A DNA stretch of 64,000 bases from Actinomadura graeca (GTDB taxonomy: Bacteria; Actinomycetota; Actinomycetes; Streptosporangiales; Streptosporangiaceae), in contig NZ_CP059572.1 in NCBI RefSeq assembly GCF_019175365.1, positions 4,526,001 through 4,590,000 on the forward strand, read 5' to 3'. Position 1 is the first letter of the stretch; each line of letters starts with the position of its first letter. The position numbers and the translations under genes are program-made. Below the pieces are notes generated by a model. It had not been told where the DNA came from. It searched no databases and worked only from the letters and a program-made list of their open reading frames with translations. Positions 34,358 through 42,222 of the stretch are shown in pieces.

Positions 34358-35221
34358 ATGCCTGAGTTGCCTGAGGTGGAGGCGCTGGCCGGCTTCCTGC
34401 GGGAGCGCGCGGTCGGCCATGCCGTCGCCCGCATCGATGTTCTCGCCATCTCCGCGCTGAAGACGTACGACCCGCCGGTGACCTCCCTCGGCGGCCTCAC
34501 CATCACCGGCGCCGCCCGGCACGGCAAGTTCCTCGACCTCGACGTCGACGGCCTCCACCTGGTGATCCACCTGGCCCGCGCGGGCTGGCTCCGCTGGCGC
34601 GACGAGATACCGGCGCGTCCCGTCCGGCCGGGGGGCAAGAACCCGCTCGCCCTGCGCGTCCACCTCGACGACGGCTCCGGTTTCGACCTCACCGAGGCCG
34701 GCACGAAGAAGGGCCTGGCCGTCTACGTGGTCCGCGACCCCTCGGACGTCCCCGGCGTCGCGGCGCTCGGACCCGACCCCCTGGACCCCGCCTTCACCGC
34801 CGAGGCGCTCGGCGCGATCCTCGCGGGCAAGCGCACCCAGATCAAGGGCCTGCTCCGCGACCAGAAGGTGATCGCCGGGATCGGCAACGCCTACTCCGAC
34901 GAGGTCCTGCACGTCGCGCGGACGTCCCCGTTCAAGATCGCCTCCTCGTTCACCCCGGACGAGGTCACGGCCCTGCACGAGGCGATCATCACGACCCTGC
35001 GGGACGCCGTGGAGCGCTCCCGCGGCCTGGAGGCACAGGACCTCAAGGGCGAGAAGAAGACCGGCCTCCGCGTCCACGGCCGCACCGGGCAGAAATGCCC
35101 GGTGTGCGGCGACACCGTCCGCGAGGTCTCCTTCGCCGACTCGTCCCTCCAGTACTGCCCCACCTGCCAGACCGGAGGCAAGCCGCTGGCCGACCGCCGC
35201 CTCTCCCGTCTCCTCAAGTGA
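34358..35221 (+). CDS. Formamidopyrimidine-DNA glycosylase family protein (Fpg/Nei)
   Basis: 287 aa base-excision-repair enzyme. The N-terminus MPELPEVEALAGFLRERAVG has the catalytic Pro2-Glu3, and the H2TH region is GLLRDQKVIAGIGNAYSDE. The C-terminal zinc finger has CPVCGDTVREVSFADS and then YCPTCQTGGK. ATG 34358 has GATACT 7 nt upstream, pointing to a leaderless transcript. Whether it acts on 8-oxoG (Fpg) or pyrimidines (Nei) cannot be decided. Confidence 0.93.
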   Translation: MPELPEVEALAGFLRERAVGHAVARIDVLAISALKTYDPPVTSLGGLTITGAARHGKFLDLDVDGLHLVIHLARAGWLRWRDEIPARPVRPGGKNPLALRVHLDDGSGFDLTEAGTKKGLAVYVVRDPSDVPGVAALGPDPLDPAFTAEALGAILAGKRTQIKGLLRDQKVIAGIGNAYSDEVLHVARTSPFKIASSFTPDEVTALHEAIITTLRDAVERSRGLEAQDLKGEKKTGLRVHGRTGQKCPVCGDTVREVSFADSSLQYCPTCQTGGKPLADRRLSRLLK

Positions 35222-35235
35222 CCGGGGAAAGAGAA

Positions 35236-35261
35236 GGACCCTGACCGAGGGGTCAGGGTCC
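35236..35261. terminator. Terminator between convergent genes
   Basis: GGACCCTGACC, loop GAGG, and the perfect 11-bp complement, between the glycosylase gene (+) and the lipoprotein gene (-). A short direct repeat GGGTCCAGGGGACGG follows at 35256-35290. Confidence 0.8.
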
Positions 35262-35323
35262 AGGGGACGGAAGAGCGGGTCCAGGGGACGGGAAGGACGG
35301 GGACCGAGCGGGGAAGCGTCTGG

Positions 35324-35785
35324 TCAACGGACCTTCGGGACGTCGCCGAAGAGGGCGCCCACCGCACTCCAGCGGTGGAGCTGGCAGCCGTCCTTGCGGG
35401 TGAACCGGGTGTCGATCTTCTCGCCCTGCCAGGTGCCCGTGACCGTGGCGATCTCCGGACCGCCGTAGATCTGGGTGCACATCTGGTCCTTGGGGACGGG
35501 CTTGAACGGCTGTTTGACCTTGGTGAGCGCCGCGCACGCGTCGGCGGCCTTCGGATGATCGCCGCCGGGCGGCGCGCAGTTGAGGGTCCAGGTCTTGGCC
35601 GGTGCCTCCGCAGAGGCCCGGACCTGGATTCTGAGGCTGTCCGCCGGGGTACCCGAAGGCTGGACGGACGTCGTGCCCGAGGGCTGGTCGGCGGGCTTGC
35701 CGGAGGACTGTTCGTCGCCGCAGGCCGCCAGTGAGAGGATCATGGCGAGGCCGGGCGTCGTCAAGAGGAGCGTCCGATACCGCAT
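35324..35785 (-). CDS. Lipoprotein with subtilisin-inhibitor-like domain
   Basis: 153 aa. Signal peptide with lipobox LSLAAC, a Ser/Thr/Pro-rich linker (GTTSVQPSGTPADSLRI), and a C-terminal SSI-like domain: CAPPGGDHPKAADACAAL, MCTQIYGGPEIATVTGTW and RKDGCQLHRW, with the paired cysteines of that family. It may inhibit secreted proteases at the cell surface. ATG 35785 starts the signal peptide; a frame extending to 36340 crosses the rhodanese gene and is rejected. Confidence 0.82.
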   Translation of the reverse strand: MRYRTLLLTTPGLAMILSLAACGDEQSSGKPADQPSGTTSVQPSGTPADSLRIQVRASAEAPAKTWTLNCAPPGGDHPKAADACAALTKVKQPFKPVPKDQMCTQIYGGPEIATVTGTWQGEKIDTRFTRKDGCQLHRWSAVGALFGDVPKVR

Positions 35786-35831
35786 ACGTGATTCGACGCG
35801 GTGGGGCCATGCGCGGTTCCATGGGGGTGTG

Positions 35832-36167
35832 ATGAATTTCGGGGACGACGTGCCGGCGGTCGACGCCGCTGACGTTCCGCAGGATGCGTACCTGCTGGAC
35901 GTGCGCGAACAGGAGGAATGGGACGCGGGGCACGCACCCGGGGCGGTCCACATCCCGATGGGCCAGCTGGGAGACCGGGCGTCGGAGGTGCCCCGCGACC
36001 AGGACGTCTTCGTGATCTGCCGGTCCGGCGCGCGGTCCGCCCAGGTGACGGTCGCGCTCAACCAGGCGGGGTGGCTGGCCCGGAACGTCGACGGCGGGAT
36101 GAAGCGGTGGGCCGAGGCGGGGCGTCCGATGGAGGCCACCGGTGACGGGCCGCCGTACGTTGCCTGA
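35832..36167 (+). CDS. Rhodanese-domain protein
   Basis: 111 aa single-domain sulfurtransferase. DVREQEEWDAGHAPGAVHIPM and the active-site loop CRSGARS (persulfide-forming Cys) are diagnostic; EQ...GGMKRWAEAG is the usual C-terminal segment. ATG 35832 follows GGGGGTGTG. It lies upstream of the TPP riboswitch but has its own end before it, so sulfur transfer to thiamin synthesis is only a speculation. Confidence 0.92.
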   Translation: MNFGDDVPAVDAADVPQDAYLLDVREQEEWDAGHAPGAVHIPMGQLGDRASEVPRDQDVFVICRSGARSAQVTVALNQAGWLARNVDGGMKRWAEAGRPMEATGDGPPYVA

Positions 36168-36200
36168 CTTTTTGGGCCCTGTACCATCGGTTTGACCGAT

Positions 36201-36296
36201 ATCCGCGGGAGCTCGGGCTGACCGGGCTGAGAGGGTGACTCGCAGGCGTCACCGACCGCATGAACCTGTCCGGGTAATGCCGGCGTAGGGAGTGTG
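36201..36296 (+). ncRNA. TPP riboswitch (THI element)
   Basis: The conserved TPP aptamer is readable: CGGGAGCTCGGGCTGACC, GGGCTGAGAGGGTGA, then ACCGACCGCATGAACCTG, TCCGGGTAATGCCGGCGTAG and GGAG. The CTGAGA and ACCTG-TCCGGGTAATGCCGGCG signatures are nearly canonical. The final AGGGAG overlaps the ribosome-binding site of the permease gene 5 nt downstream, suggesting control of translation initiation by TPP. Confidence 0.95.
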
Positions 36297-36300
36297 TTCC

Positions 36301-37644
36301 ATGACGTCCGCCCTCGGCGCGCGCGCCAACGAGCGCCCACGGGACGAGGTCCCCTACACCCTCGACGAGCCGGCGCCGAAGGTCCTCGGCTTCTGGGACC
36401 AGAGCGCTTTCTGGGCGAACCTCGGCGTCAGTTTGTTCGCGTTCTCCGGCGCCTACACCGTCCTGGCGCCGGGCACGGACGGCAAGCCGACGCTGTCGAT
36501 CGTGGCGGGGATCGTCGCGATGGCCGTGGGGACCGCGCTGGGCGGGCTGATGCTCGGCCTCGCCGCGGCACCCGGCGCGCGGACGGGCCAGCCCGCGATG
36601 GTGCTCTTGCGGGGACTGTTCGGCGCGCGGCTGTCCTACGCACCCACCGTGCTGAACATCGCCCAGTTGGTGGGCTGGGGGACCTTTGAACTGATCGTCA
36701 TAGCGGACGCCGCGCGCGCTCTCTGGGACGGCGTTCCGCGGTGGGCCTACGTCATCACGGCCGGGGTCATCACGACCGTGTTGACCATCTGGCCGCTCGG
36801 CTCGGTGCGGATGCTGCGCCGGTACGTGACCGCCGCGGTCATGGTCGCGCTCGTGTACTTCTACATCCAGCTCGTGCGCGAGCCACTTCCTGACCTCACG
36901 GACGGCTCCTGGGGCGGATTCTGGATCGGGGCAGACGCGGCGCTGGCCGTCTCCATCTCCTGGGTCCCGGTCGCCGCCGACTACACACGGCACGCCCGAA
37001 GCGCGCGCGGGGCGTTCGGTGCCGCGTCCATCGGATACTCGGTCACGCAGATCATCGCCTACGTCCTCGGGCTGCTCGCCCTGGCCCTGGTGGCGGGCGA
37101 CTCCTCGAAGGTCTTCGACCCGTTCCTGAACGTGACCCTCGGCGTGCTGTTCTTCGCGGTGTTCGTGCTGCGCGAGGCCGACCAGTCGTTCGCGAACGTG
37201 TACTCCACGGCCGTCTCGATCCAGAACCTCGTCCCCCGCGCGGACAGGCGGGTCCTCACGATCGCGCTCGGCACGGGCATCACCGTCCTCGCGCTGGTTC
37301 TGGACATCGGCGACTACGCGGGATTCCTGTCACTGATCGGCTCGGTGTTCGTCCCCCTCCTCGGCGTCCTCGCCGCCGATTTCTTCCTCGGCAGGGGACG
37401 TGAATGGGACATGTCGCGGACCGCGCCGTCGCGGTGGGGGATGATCGCGGCGTGGGCGCTCGGCGTGATCGCCTACCAGCTGATCAACCCGGGCACCGTG
37501 AGCCGGTGGGCCGGGTTCTGGACGGACGTCCAGGACGCGCTGCACTTCACCCCCCAGAGCTGGATGAGCGCCTCACTGCTGTCGTTCCTGGTGGCCGCCA
37601 CCGCCGCGCTGGTCATCGGAAGAATGGCGCGGACGGCACACTGA
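36301..37644 (+). CDS. NCS1-family permease, CytX-like putative HMP transporter
   Basis: 447 aa with about 12 helices. The N-terminal WDQSAFWANLGVSLFAFSGA, PGARTGQPAMVLLRGLFGAR and ISWVPVAADYTRHARSARGA segments are typical of NCS1 cytosine/purine permeases. Members directly under a TPP riboswitch (CytX) are assigned to hydroxymethylpyrimidine uptake, and that context holds here. ATG 36301 sits just after the riboswitch GGGAG. Complements tenA at 26.8 kb in pyrimidine salvage. Confidence 0.92.
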   Translation: MTSALGARANERPRDEVPYTLDEPAPKVLGFWDQSAFWANLGVSLFAFSGAYTVLAPGTDGKPTLSIVAGIVAMAVGTALGGLMLGLAAAPGARTGQPAMVLLRGLFGARLSYAPTVLNIAQLVGWGTFELIVIADAARALWDGVPRWAYVITAGVITTVLTIWPLGSVRMLRRYVTAAVMVALVYFYIQLVREPLPDLTDGSWGGFWIGADAALAVSISWVPVAADYTRHARSARGAFGAASIGYSVTQIIAYVLGLLALALVAGDSSKVFDPFLNVTLGVLFFAVFVLREADQSFANVYSTAVSIQNLVPRADRRVLTIALGTGITVLALVLDIGDYAGFLSLIGSVFVPLLGVLAADFFLGRGREWDMSRTAPSRWGMIAAWALGVIAYQLINPGTVSRWAGFWTDVQDALHFTPQSWMSASLLSFLVAATAALVIGRMARTAH

Positions 37645-37796
37645 GCACCCTCCGCCGCGCCCGGAAGCACCCGCGGCGGAGGCCCGAATACGCCGCCGTC
37701 ACGCCCCTGAAGTGGCGTTCTTCCGGTAGATCGCGGTGTCCGGTGGGAACTTTTCGGTCCTGGTTGGCGGGCGCGGCACCCGGCCGCGGTGGCACG

Positions 37797-39800
37797 ATGA
37801 CAGACGTGCACCACCACGTCCACGACCCGATCGCGCGCGCCGTCATCGAGAGCGCCGCCGACGCGATCGTGGCCGTCGACCAGCGGCACCGCGTCACGGT
37901 GTGGAACCCGGCGGCCGAGCGGATGTTCGGCTGGACGGCCGAGGAGATGGTCGGGCGGGTCCCGCCGATCGTCCCCGACGAGCTGAAGGCCGAGCACAAC
38001 GCCGTCCAGGAGCGGCTGCTCACCCGGCGGGCCGGGGAGGGCGAGAGCGGGCAGATCTCGATCGCGACGCGGCGGTTCCACCAGGACGGCCACCTCATCG
38101 ACGTGCGCATCGACACGAGCCTGCTGAAGGACCCGGGCGGCACGCCGCTCGGCTGGGTCGGGGTGTACCACCCGGTGGAGGACGACGAGATCGTCCAGCA
38201 CCACATGGCCGAGCGGGCGCGGCTCGTCCGGCGGCTGAACGACATCGTCGCCGACCTGAACGCCGAGCTCGACCTCGCGGTCGTGCTCGACCGGATCACG
38301 GCCGCGCTCATCGAGCTGACCGGCGCCGACGCCGGCGGATTCGTGCGGATCGAGGGCGAGCGGCTCCGGCTGGTCAGCATGTCCGGGCTGCCCGAGCACA
38401 TGCGCGGCACGTCCGCGGAGCTGCGGCCGAGCCTGGTCGGCGAACTGCTGCGATCGGGCAAGACGGTGAAGCTCGCGACCGGCGAGCGGCGCCTCGGCGA
38501 CCTCGTCTGGTCCGAGCTGGACGGCCTGCACACGGTCGCGCTCGGTCTGTCCTACCTGCAGAACCGCCCGTACGGCGCGCTGTACGCGCTGTTCTCGGGC
38601 CGCAAGGTCGGGCACATGGAGCTGGAGCTGCTGGAGCTCCTCGCCGGGCACGCAGGCGTCGCGGTCGGGAACGCCGTCGCCTACGCCGAGGTCGTCCGGC
38701 AGCGCGCGCACGAGCGCGCCGTCATCGACTCCAGCGCGGACGGCATCGCCGTCCTCGACCACGACCTCGTCGTCCGGCAGTGGAACCCCGCCGCGCACAC
38801 CCTCACCGGCATCCCGCCCGAGGACGCGCTCGGCCGCCCGCTGCCGTTCGCGATGCCCGCGCTGGGCGAGATGCTCACGTTCCCGCTGGAGTCGGGGACC
38901 TGGCTGAACGTGCTGGCCGCCGAGATCGAGGAGACCGGCGAGCTGGTCGTGGACTTCCGCGACGTCTCCGAGGCCAAGGCCCTCGAAGAGGCCAAGGACC
39001 TGTTCCTCGCGACGACCAGCCACGAGCTGCGCACCCCGATCACGGTCGTGCAGGGCTTCGCGTCCACGCTGGTCAACCGGTGGGACGAGCTGGCCGATCC
39101 CGACCGCCGCACCGCCGTGGCCACGATCGCCGAGCGCGCCCAGTCGCTCGCCCGCCTCGTCGAGCACCTGCTGCTGGGCTCCCGCGCGGGCGCCGACGAG
39201 CTGGCCGTGACGATCGAGCCGTTCGACCTGACCCGCGTCCTAGAGGGCGTGGTCGGCGGGTTCCGGTCCCTGTCGCCGCTGCACCGCGTCGAACTGGAGA
39301 TCGCACCGGACCTCCCGCCCGCGCAGGGCGACCCGATGGCGACCGACATCGTCCTCGGACAGCTTCTGGAGAACGCCTTCAAGTACTCACCGAACGGCGG
39401 GACGGTCTGGGTCCGCGCGCGCGCCGAGGGCCCCGACGTCATCGTGACGGTCGTGGACGAGGGCATCGGCATCGCCCCGGGCGACCACGACCGGATCTTC
39501 GAACGGTTCGTCCAGGGCGAGGCCGGGGACCGGCGCCGGTTCGGCGGCATCGGGCTCGGCCTCTACATCGTCAAACGGCTCACCGAAGCCCAGGGTGGGA
39601 CGATTTCGGCGCACCCGGGCCGACCCTACAGTGATGCATTTCACACCAAGTCGCGAAAAGTCGGATCTGGTGTGACGACGATCTCAGACGGCGGCGGTCC
39701 CACTCCTCGAACGCATATCCGGAAAAGCGTCGCGACCGGGCACGACACCACCCCTCCGGGGGAGGGTACCTGCATGCGACTCGCCCTCCGCAGGGCCTGA
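37797..39800 (+). CDS. PAS-GAF-PAS sensor histidine kinase with atypical C-terminus
   Basis: About 667 aa, soluble. PAS domain (IVAVDQRHRVTVWNPAAERM), GAF domain (around LDRITAALIELTGADAGGFV), second PAS (SADGIAVLDHDLVVRQWNPA), HisKA with the phospho-acceptor in TTSHELRTPITVVQGF, and HATPase with N box LLENAFKYSPNG, DEGIGI and GIGLGLYIVKRL. After GGTISAHPG (about base 39618) the expected closing strand is missing. The remaining 60 residues come from sequence without the usual codon bias, so the end looks eroded or extended into non-coding DNA. ATG 37797 starts just before the first PAS domain. Confidence 0.88.
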   Translation: MTDVHHHVHDPIARAVIESAADAIVAVDQRHRVTVWNPAAERMFGWTAEEMVGRVPPIVPDELKAEHNAVQERLLTRRAGEGESGQISIATRRFHQDGHLIDVRIDTSLLKDPGGTPLGWVGVYHPVEDDEIVQHHMAERARLVRRLNDIVADLNAELDLAVVLDRITAALIELTGADAGGFVRIEGERLRLVSMSGLPEHMRGTSAELRPSLVGELLRSGKTVKLATGERRLGDLVWSELDGLHTVALGLSYLQNRPYGALYALFSGRKVGHMELELLELLAGHAGVAVGNAVAYAEVVRQRAHERAVIDSSADGIAVLDHDLVVRQWNPAAHTLTGIPPEDALGRPLPFAMPALGEMLTFPLESGTWLNVLAAEIEETGELVVDFRDVSEAKALEEAKDLFLATTSHELRTPITVVQGFASTLVNRWDELADPDRRTAVATIAERAQSLARLVEHLLLGSRAGADELAVTIEPFDLTRVLEGVVGGFRSLSPLHRVELEIAPDLPPAQGDPMATDIVLGQLLENAFKYSPNGGTVWVRARAEGPDVIVTVVDEGIGIAPGDHDRIFERFVQGEAGDRRRFGGIGLGLYIVKRLTEAQGGTISAHPGRPYSDAFHTKSRKVGSGVTTISDGGGPTPRTHIRKSVATGHDTTPPGEGTCMRLALRRA

Positions 39801-40190
39801 TCGACTCCGCGAGGACGGTTACTGTCCGTGACGATAGAGGGTGCTGGACCAGCGGGTGAGAACGCTGTGACCGGCGCTTTCCCCCTTCCTGACAGGTGGC
39901 AGCCTGGGCTTCTGCGGAAAAGTTCGGTGGCTGCAGGGTGTGATGGACGAAACGCGCGCGTGAGGAGTAATCCGCCGTTGGCTGGATAGATCCATTGTTG
40001 GTCGCCGTTGGTGACGAGATTCCGTTCCGACGCCGCAAACGGGGGTGATCACCGTGACCGGACGCCCGAAGACTCGTTGTGCAGGTGGCGAACCACATCC
40101 CCCGTGTTTCCGGCCGGTGACATTGGGGCATTTCGGTCGTACCGGAAGGGCTGCGACGGGCCTCGTCCGAGTCAGCGAATCCACGAGGAG

Positions 40191-40736
40191 GTGAGGGCGT
40201 CGAGCGTCGTACTACTGCCACACGCGCCGTCGAGCGTCGCGGTCGCCCGCAAGCGCCTCAGCTCCGATCTGGTCGCCTCCGGCGTCTACGAGTCCATCGT
40301 CGACGACGCCAGCGTGATCGTGAGCGAGCTCCTCAGCAACGCCCTCCGCCACGCGCGCCCCCTCCCGTCCGGCCAGGTCAAGGTCTGCTGGCTCCGACGC
40401 GGCGACCTCCTGGAACTGGAGGTCAGCGACGGCGGCGCCATGACCGAGCCCCGGCGCGGCCCCGGCACCCTGTCCTCACTCGGCGGCCGCGGCCTCGGCA
40501 TCGTCGAGGCCCTCTCCGAAGGCTGGGGCGTCCGCCACGAAGACGGCGCCACCACGGTCTGGGCCGTCCTCCGCGCCCCCCGCTCGACCAGCGCCAACGG
40601 CTCCGCCACCCCCGCCGACGCCCACGCCGCCGTGCCCGAGCCGGCCGACCTCCCCGACACGGTCGGCGAACCGGACAGCCACCTTTTCAGCGGAACCAGG
40701 TATGGAGCGGCCCCAAGCCGGGCATACCCCGGCTAG
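40191..40736 (+). CDS. RsbW-like ATP-binding protein (HATPase)
   Basis: About 181 aa. GHKL ATPase of the anti-sigma/SpoIIE-associated type: FPHAPSSVAVARKRL-like start (here LLPHAPSSVAVARKRL), N box IVSELLSNALRHARP, LEVSDGGAM and GGRGLGIVEALSEGW. Such small kinases regulate anti-sigma-antagonist networks in actinomycetes; a BldG-like STAS protein is at 54.1 kb. The GTG at 40191 is used, but GAGGAG touches it directly, so the exact start is uncertain. The preceding 39801-40190 region shows no gene. Confidence 0.85.
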   Translation: MRASSVVLLPHAPSSVAVARKRLSSDLVASGVYESIVDDASVIVSELLSNALRHARPLPSGQVKVCWLRRGDLLELEVSDGGAMTEPRRGPGTLSSLGGRGLGIVEALSEGWGVRHEDGATTVWAVLRAPRSTSANGSATPADAHAAVPEPADLPDTVGEPDSHLFSGTRYGAAPSRAYPG

Positions 40737-40771
40737 AGAGACCAGCACCTCACCTTGTATGGTCCTCTTCA

Positions 40772-40820
40772 AGCTCGGGCGCTGTCGTGCCCCCGTCGAC
40801 ACCGCCCGAGCTGTTTTTAT
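40772..40820 (+). terminator. Rho-independent terminator
   Basis: AGCTCGGGCG (40772-40781) pairs perfectly with CGCCCGAGCT (40803-40812) across a 21-nt loop and is followed by GTTTTTATTG. It ends the ATPase gene transcript and marks the left edge of the gene-poor region. Confidence 0.85.
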
Positions 40821-40848
40821 TGTGTTGTTCTTGGCGTCGGGCCTTGGC

Positions 40849-40940
40849 GGCCCTCCTTCGGCGAACAACACGGCGATCGCTGCATCGCTCCGAACTCGCC
40901 CTAGAGGGCTCGCTGCGCGATCAGATCCTCGCTTCGCTCG
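40849..40940 (+). repeat. Left copy of a ~90-bp inverted repeat bounding the island
   Basis: This segment reads as a diverged reverse complement of 44451-44536. Perfect blocks are 40871-40892 (CGGCGATCGCTGCATCGCTC plus CG) against 44493-44514, and 40906-40924 against 44464-44482; the GCCCTCC and CTCGC ends also match. It begins 30 bp after a terminator. Confidence 0.8.
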
Positions 40941-40996
40941 TATCTGCCTTCGGACGCGATCGCAACGTCCCGGTCCCAGCCACCTGAGGCTACGAC

Positions 40997-41027
40997 TCAC
41001 CCCCTCACCCCCTCACCCCCTCACCCA
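40997..41027 (+). repeat. TCACCCCC tandem repeat
   Basis: Almost four copies of the 8-mer TCACCCCC. The surrounding 40941-41428 sequence has low coding character; only short frames with atypical composition occur. Confidence 0.85.
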
Positions 41028-41428
41028 CCACATCCACGCCACGGCCCCCGCCACGACCGTGACGCACATTCCAGCGACAACCCACCACCACGACGCGCAC
41101 CACACCAGACACACCGTGGCCAAGCCCAGCCACCCAGAACCGCGAGACACCGCGCCCACGCGCAGCAGCCCCGCCAGAAGATCGAGCGCATCAATAGACG
41201 CGCGACCCCCGGCTGCGCAGAGGGTCCCTGCAGCCGCTCAACCACGCCAGGACGGCCCAACAATCACCCCGAGCAAGCGGGATGCACACCCCGACGCCCC
41301 GCCCTGAGCGTCGCAAACAAACCTCTCCTAGCGAGCCCAGGAAGCACGCCTGCGCGCCTCGTACCGGGACCATCCCGCATGGTGCAGAGACCACCGGTCG
41401 CCGACAATGTGCTCCTCGGGACGACTCC

Positions 41429-41629
41429 ATGCACCATCGCCCGATGCCCGCGGACTCCGAGCTCGTGCAGGCCATCGCAGTGCTGGCACGCGCCCAGCAG
41501 GACGCGGTCTGGAACCGCCAACAGCTGGCCAACCAGTTCCGGTCTCTGCTCCTTGAGGTTCGCCCAGCGGCCTCGGACGCCTTCCTGAGCACCGGCCTGA
41601 CCTGCCGCGAGGCCAGGTCAGTACTCTGA
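41429..41629 (+). pseudogene. IS110-family transposase remnant
   Basis: The frame reads PADSELVQAIAVLARAQQDA, then VWNRQQLANQFRSLLLE and a GLTCREARSVL end. This is the recognisable middle part of IS110 transposases (between the DEDD catalytic region and the C-terminal Ser domain). The upstream ILR(T)D-like region is in another frame near 41404-41430 and the rest is missing. No IS ends are visible. A decayed insertion sequence. Confidence 0.75.
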
Positions 41630-41739
41630 CCTGCACCGACACCCGGCAAGGCCGCACGGATGACTCGCCACGGACTGGTGTCTGCGACGGCCGGGTGCGC
41701 GGGGACCAGGCACGCCGAGCAGTTCTCGTACGGCGTGCG

Positions 41740-42015
41740 TCAGCCGGTCGCGATGAAGGAGAACTCCCGGTCGGATGCGGGTCCGGAGCTCTCAGTCGTG
41801 ACGACCCTGAAGCCCTGGTTGGTGATCTCGATCGGGTAGGCGCCGTCGAGTCCGTCCTCGGCCTCGACCACAGAGGTGACCACGACGGGAAGCGCCGAGA
41901 ATGTGCGGTCGAGCGTGACGGTGTAGTAGCCCGGCTTGTCGCGGCGTGCTTTGAAGCCGGTGCCGGCCTTGGGCGTGCCCTCGCGGTCGACCCATCCATA
42001 CACAGAGACCGTCAT
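41740..42015 (-). CDS. Small protein of unknown function in the island
   Basis: 91 aa. ATG 42015 is preceded on the minus strand by GGGGGAAGGAACGAC, a good ribosome-binding site. The sequence has a beta-rich look (GTGFKARRDKPGYYTVTLDR, then FSALPVVVTSV), a pattern I associate with C-terminal domains of phage tail-fibre or secreted proteins; that link is tentative. Codon use is less GC3-biased than in neighbouring genes, suggesting acquisition. No signal peptide. Between it and the CRISPR array (42016-42222) nothing is recognised. Confidence 0.6.
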   Translation of the reverse strand: MTVSVYGWVDREGTPKAGTGFKARRDKPGYYTVTLDRTFSALPVVVTSVVEAEDGLDGAYPIEITNQGFRVVTTESSGPASDREFSFIATG

Positions 42016-42222
42016 TGTCGTTCCTTCCCCCGGAGCGGTGATGTCAGCTAGCCCTTATGGGCGGGACGTGCGTGGGCAGGGCACCACGACCCGGTGACAC
42101 CGAACCCATACCCTGCAACTACAATGTGTAATCATTCGTGTCGAATGGGTAACTCATCGTGTCTTAGGTGTGGTCGCCCTGCCGCGGACGCTTGATTCTT
42201 AGCCGCACCGGATGCTTGCGAG

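Noticed and set aside
39641..39675. TCACACC...GGTGTGA inverted repeat as an operator.
   Set aside because: Arms of 7 bp separated by 21 bp within a still-open frame; too weak to call.
40702..41307. Open frame with His/Thr/Pro-rich sequence spanning the left inverted repeat and the TCACCCCC repeats.
   Set aside because: Composition follows the simple repeats and the frame crosses a strong terminator; no coding bias.
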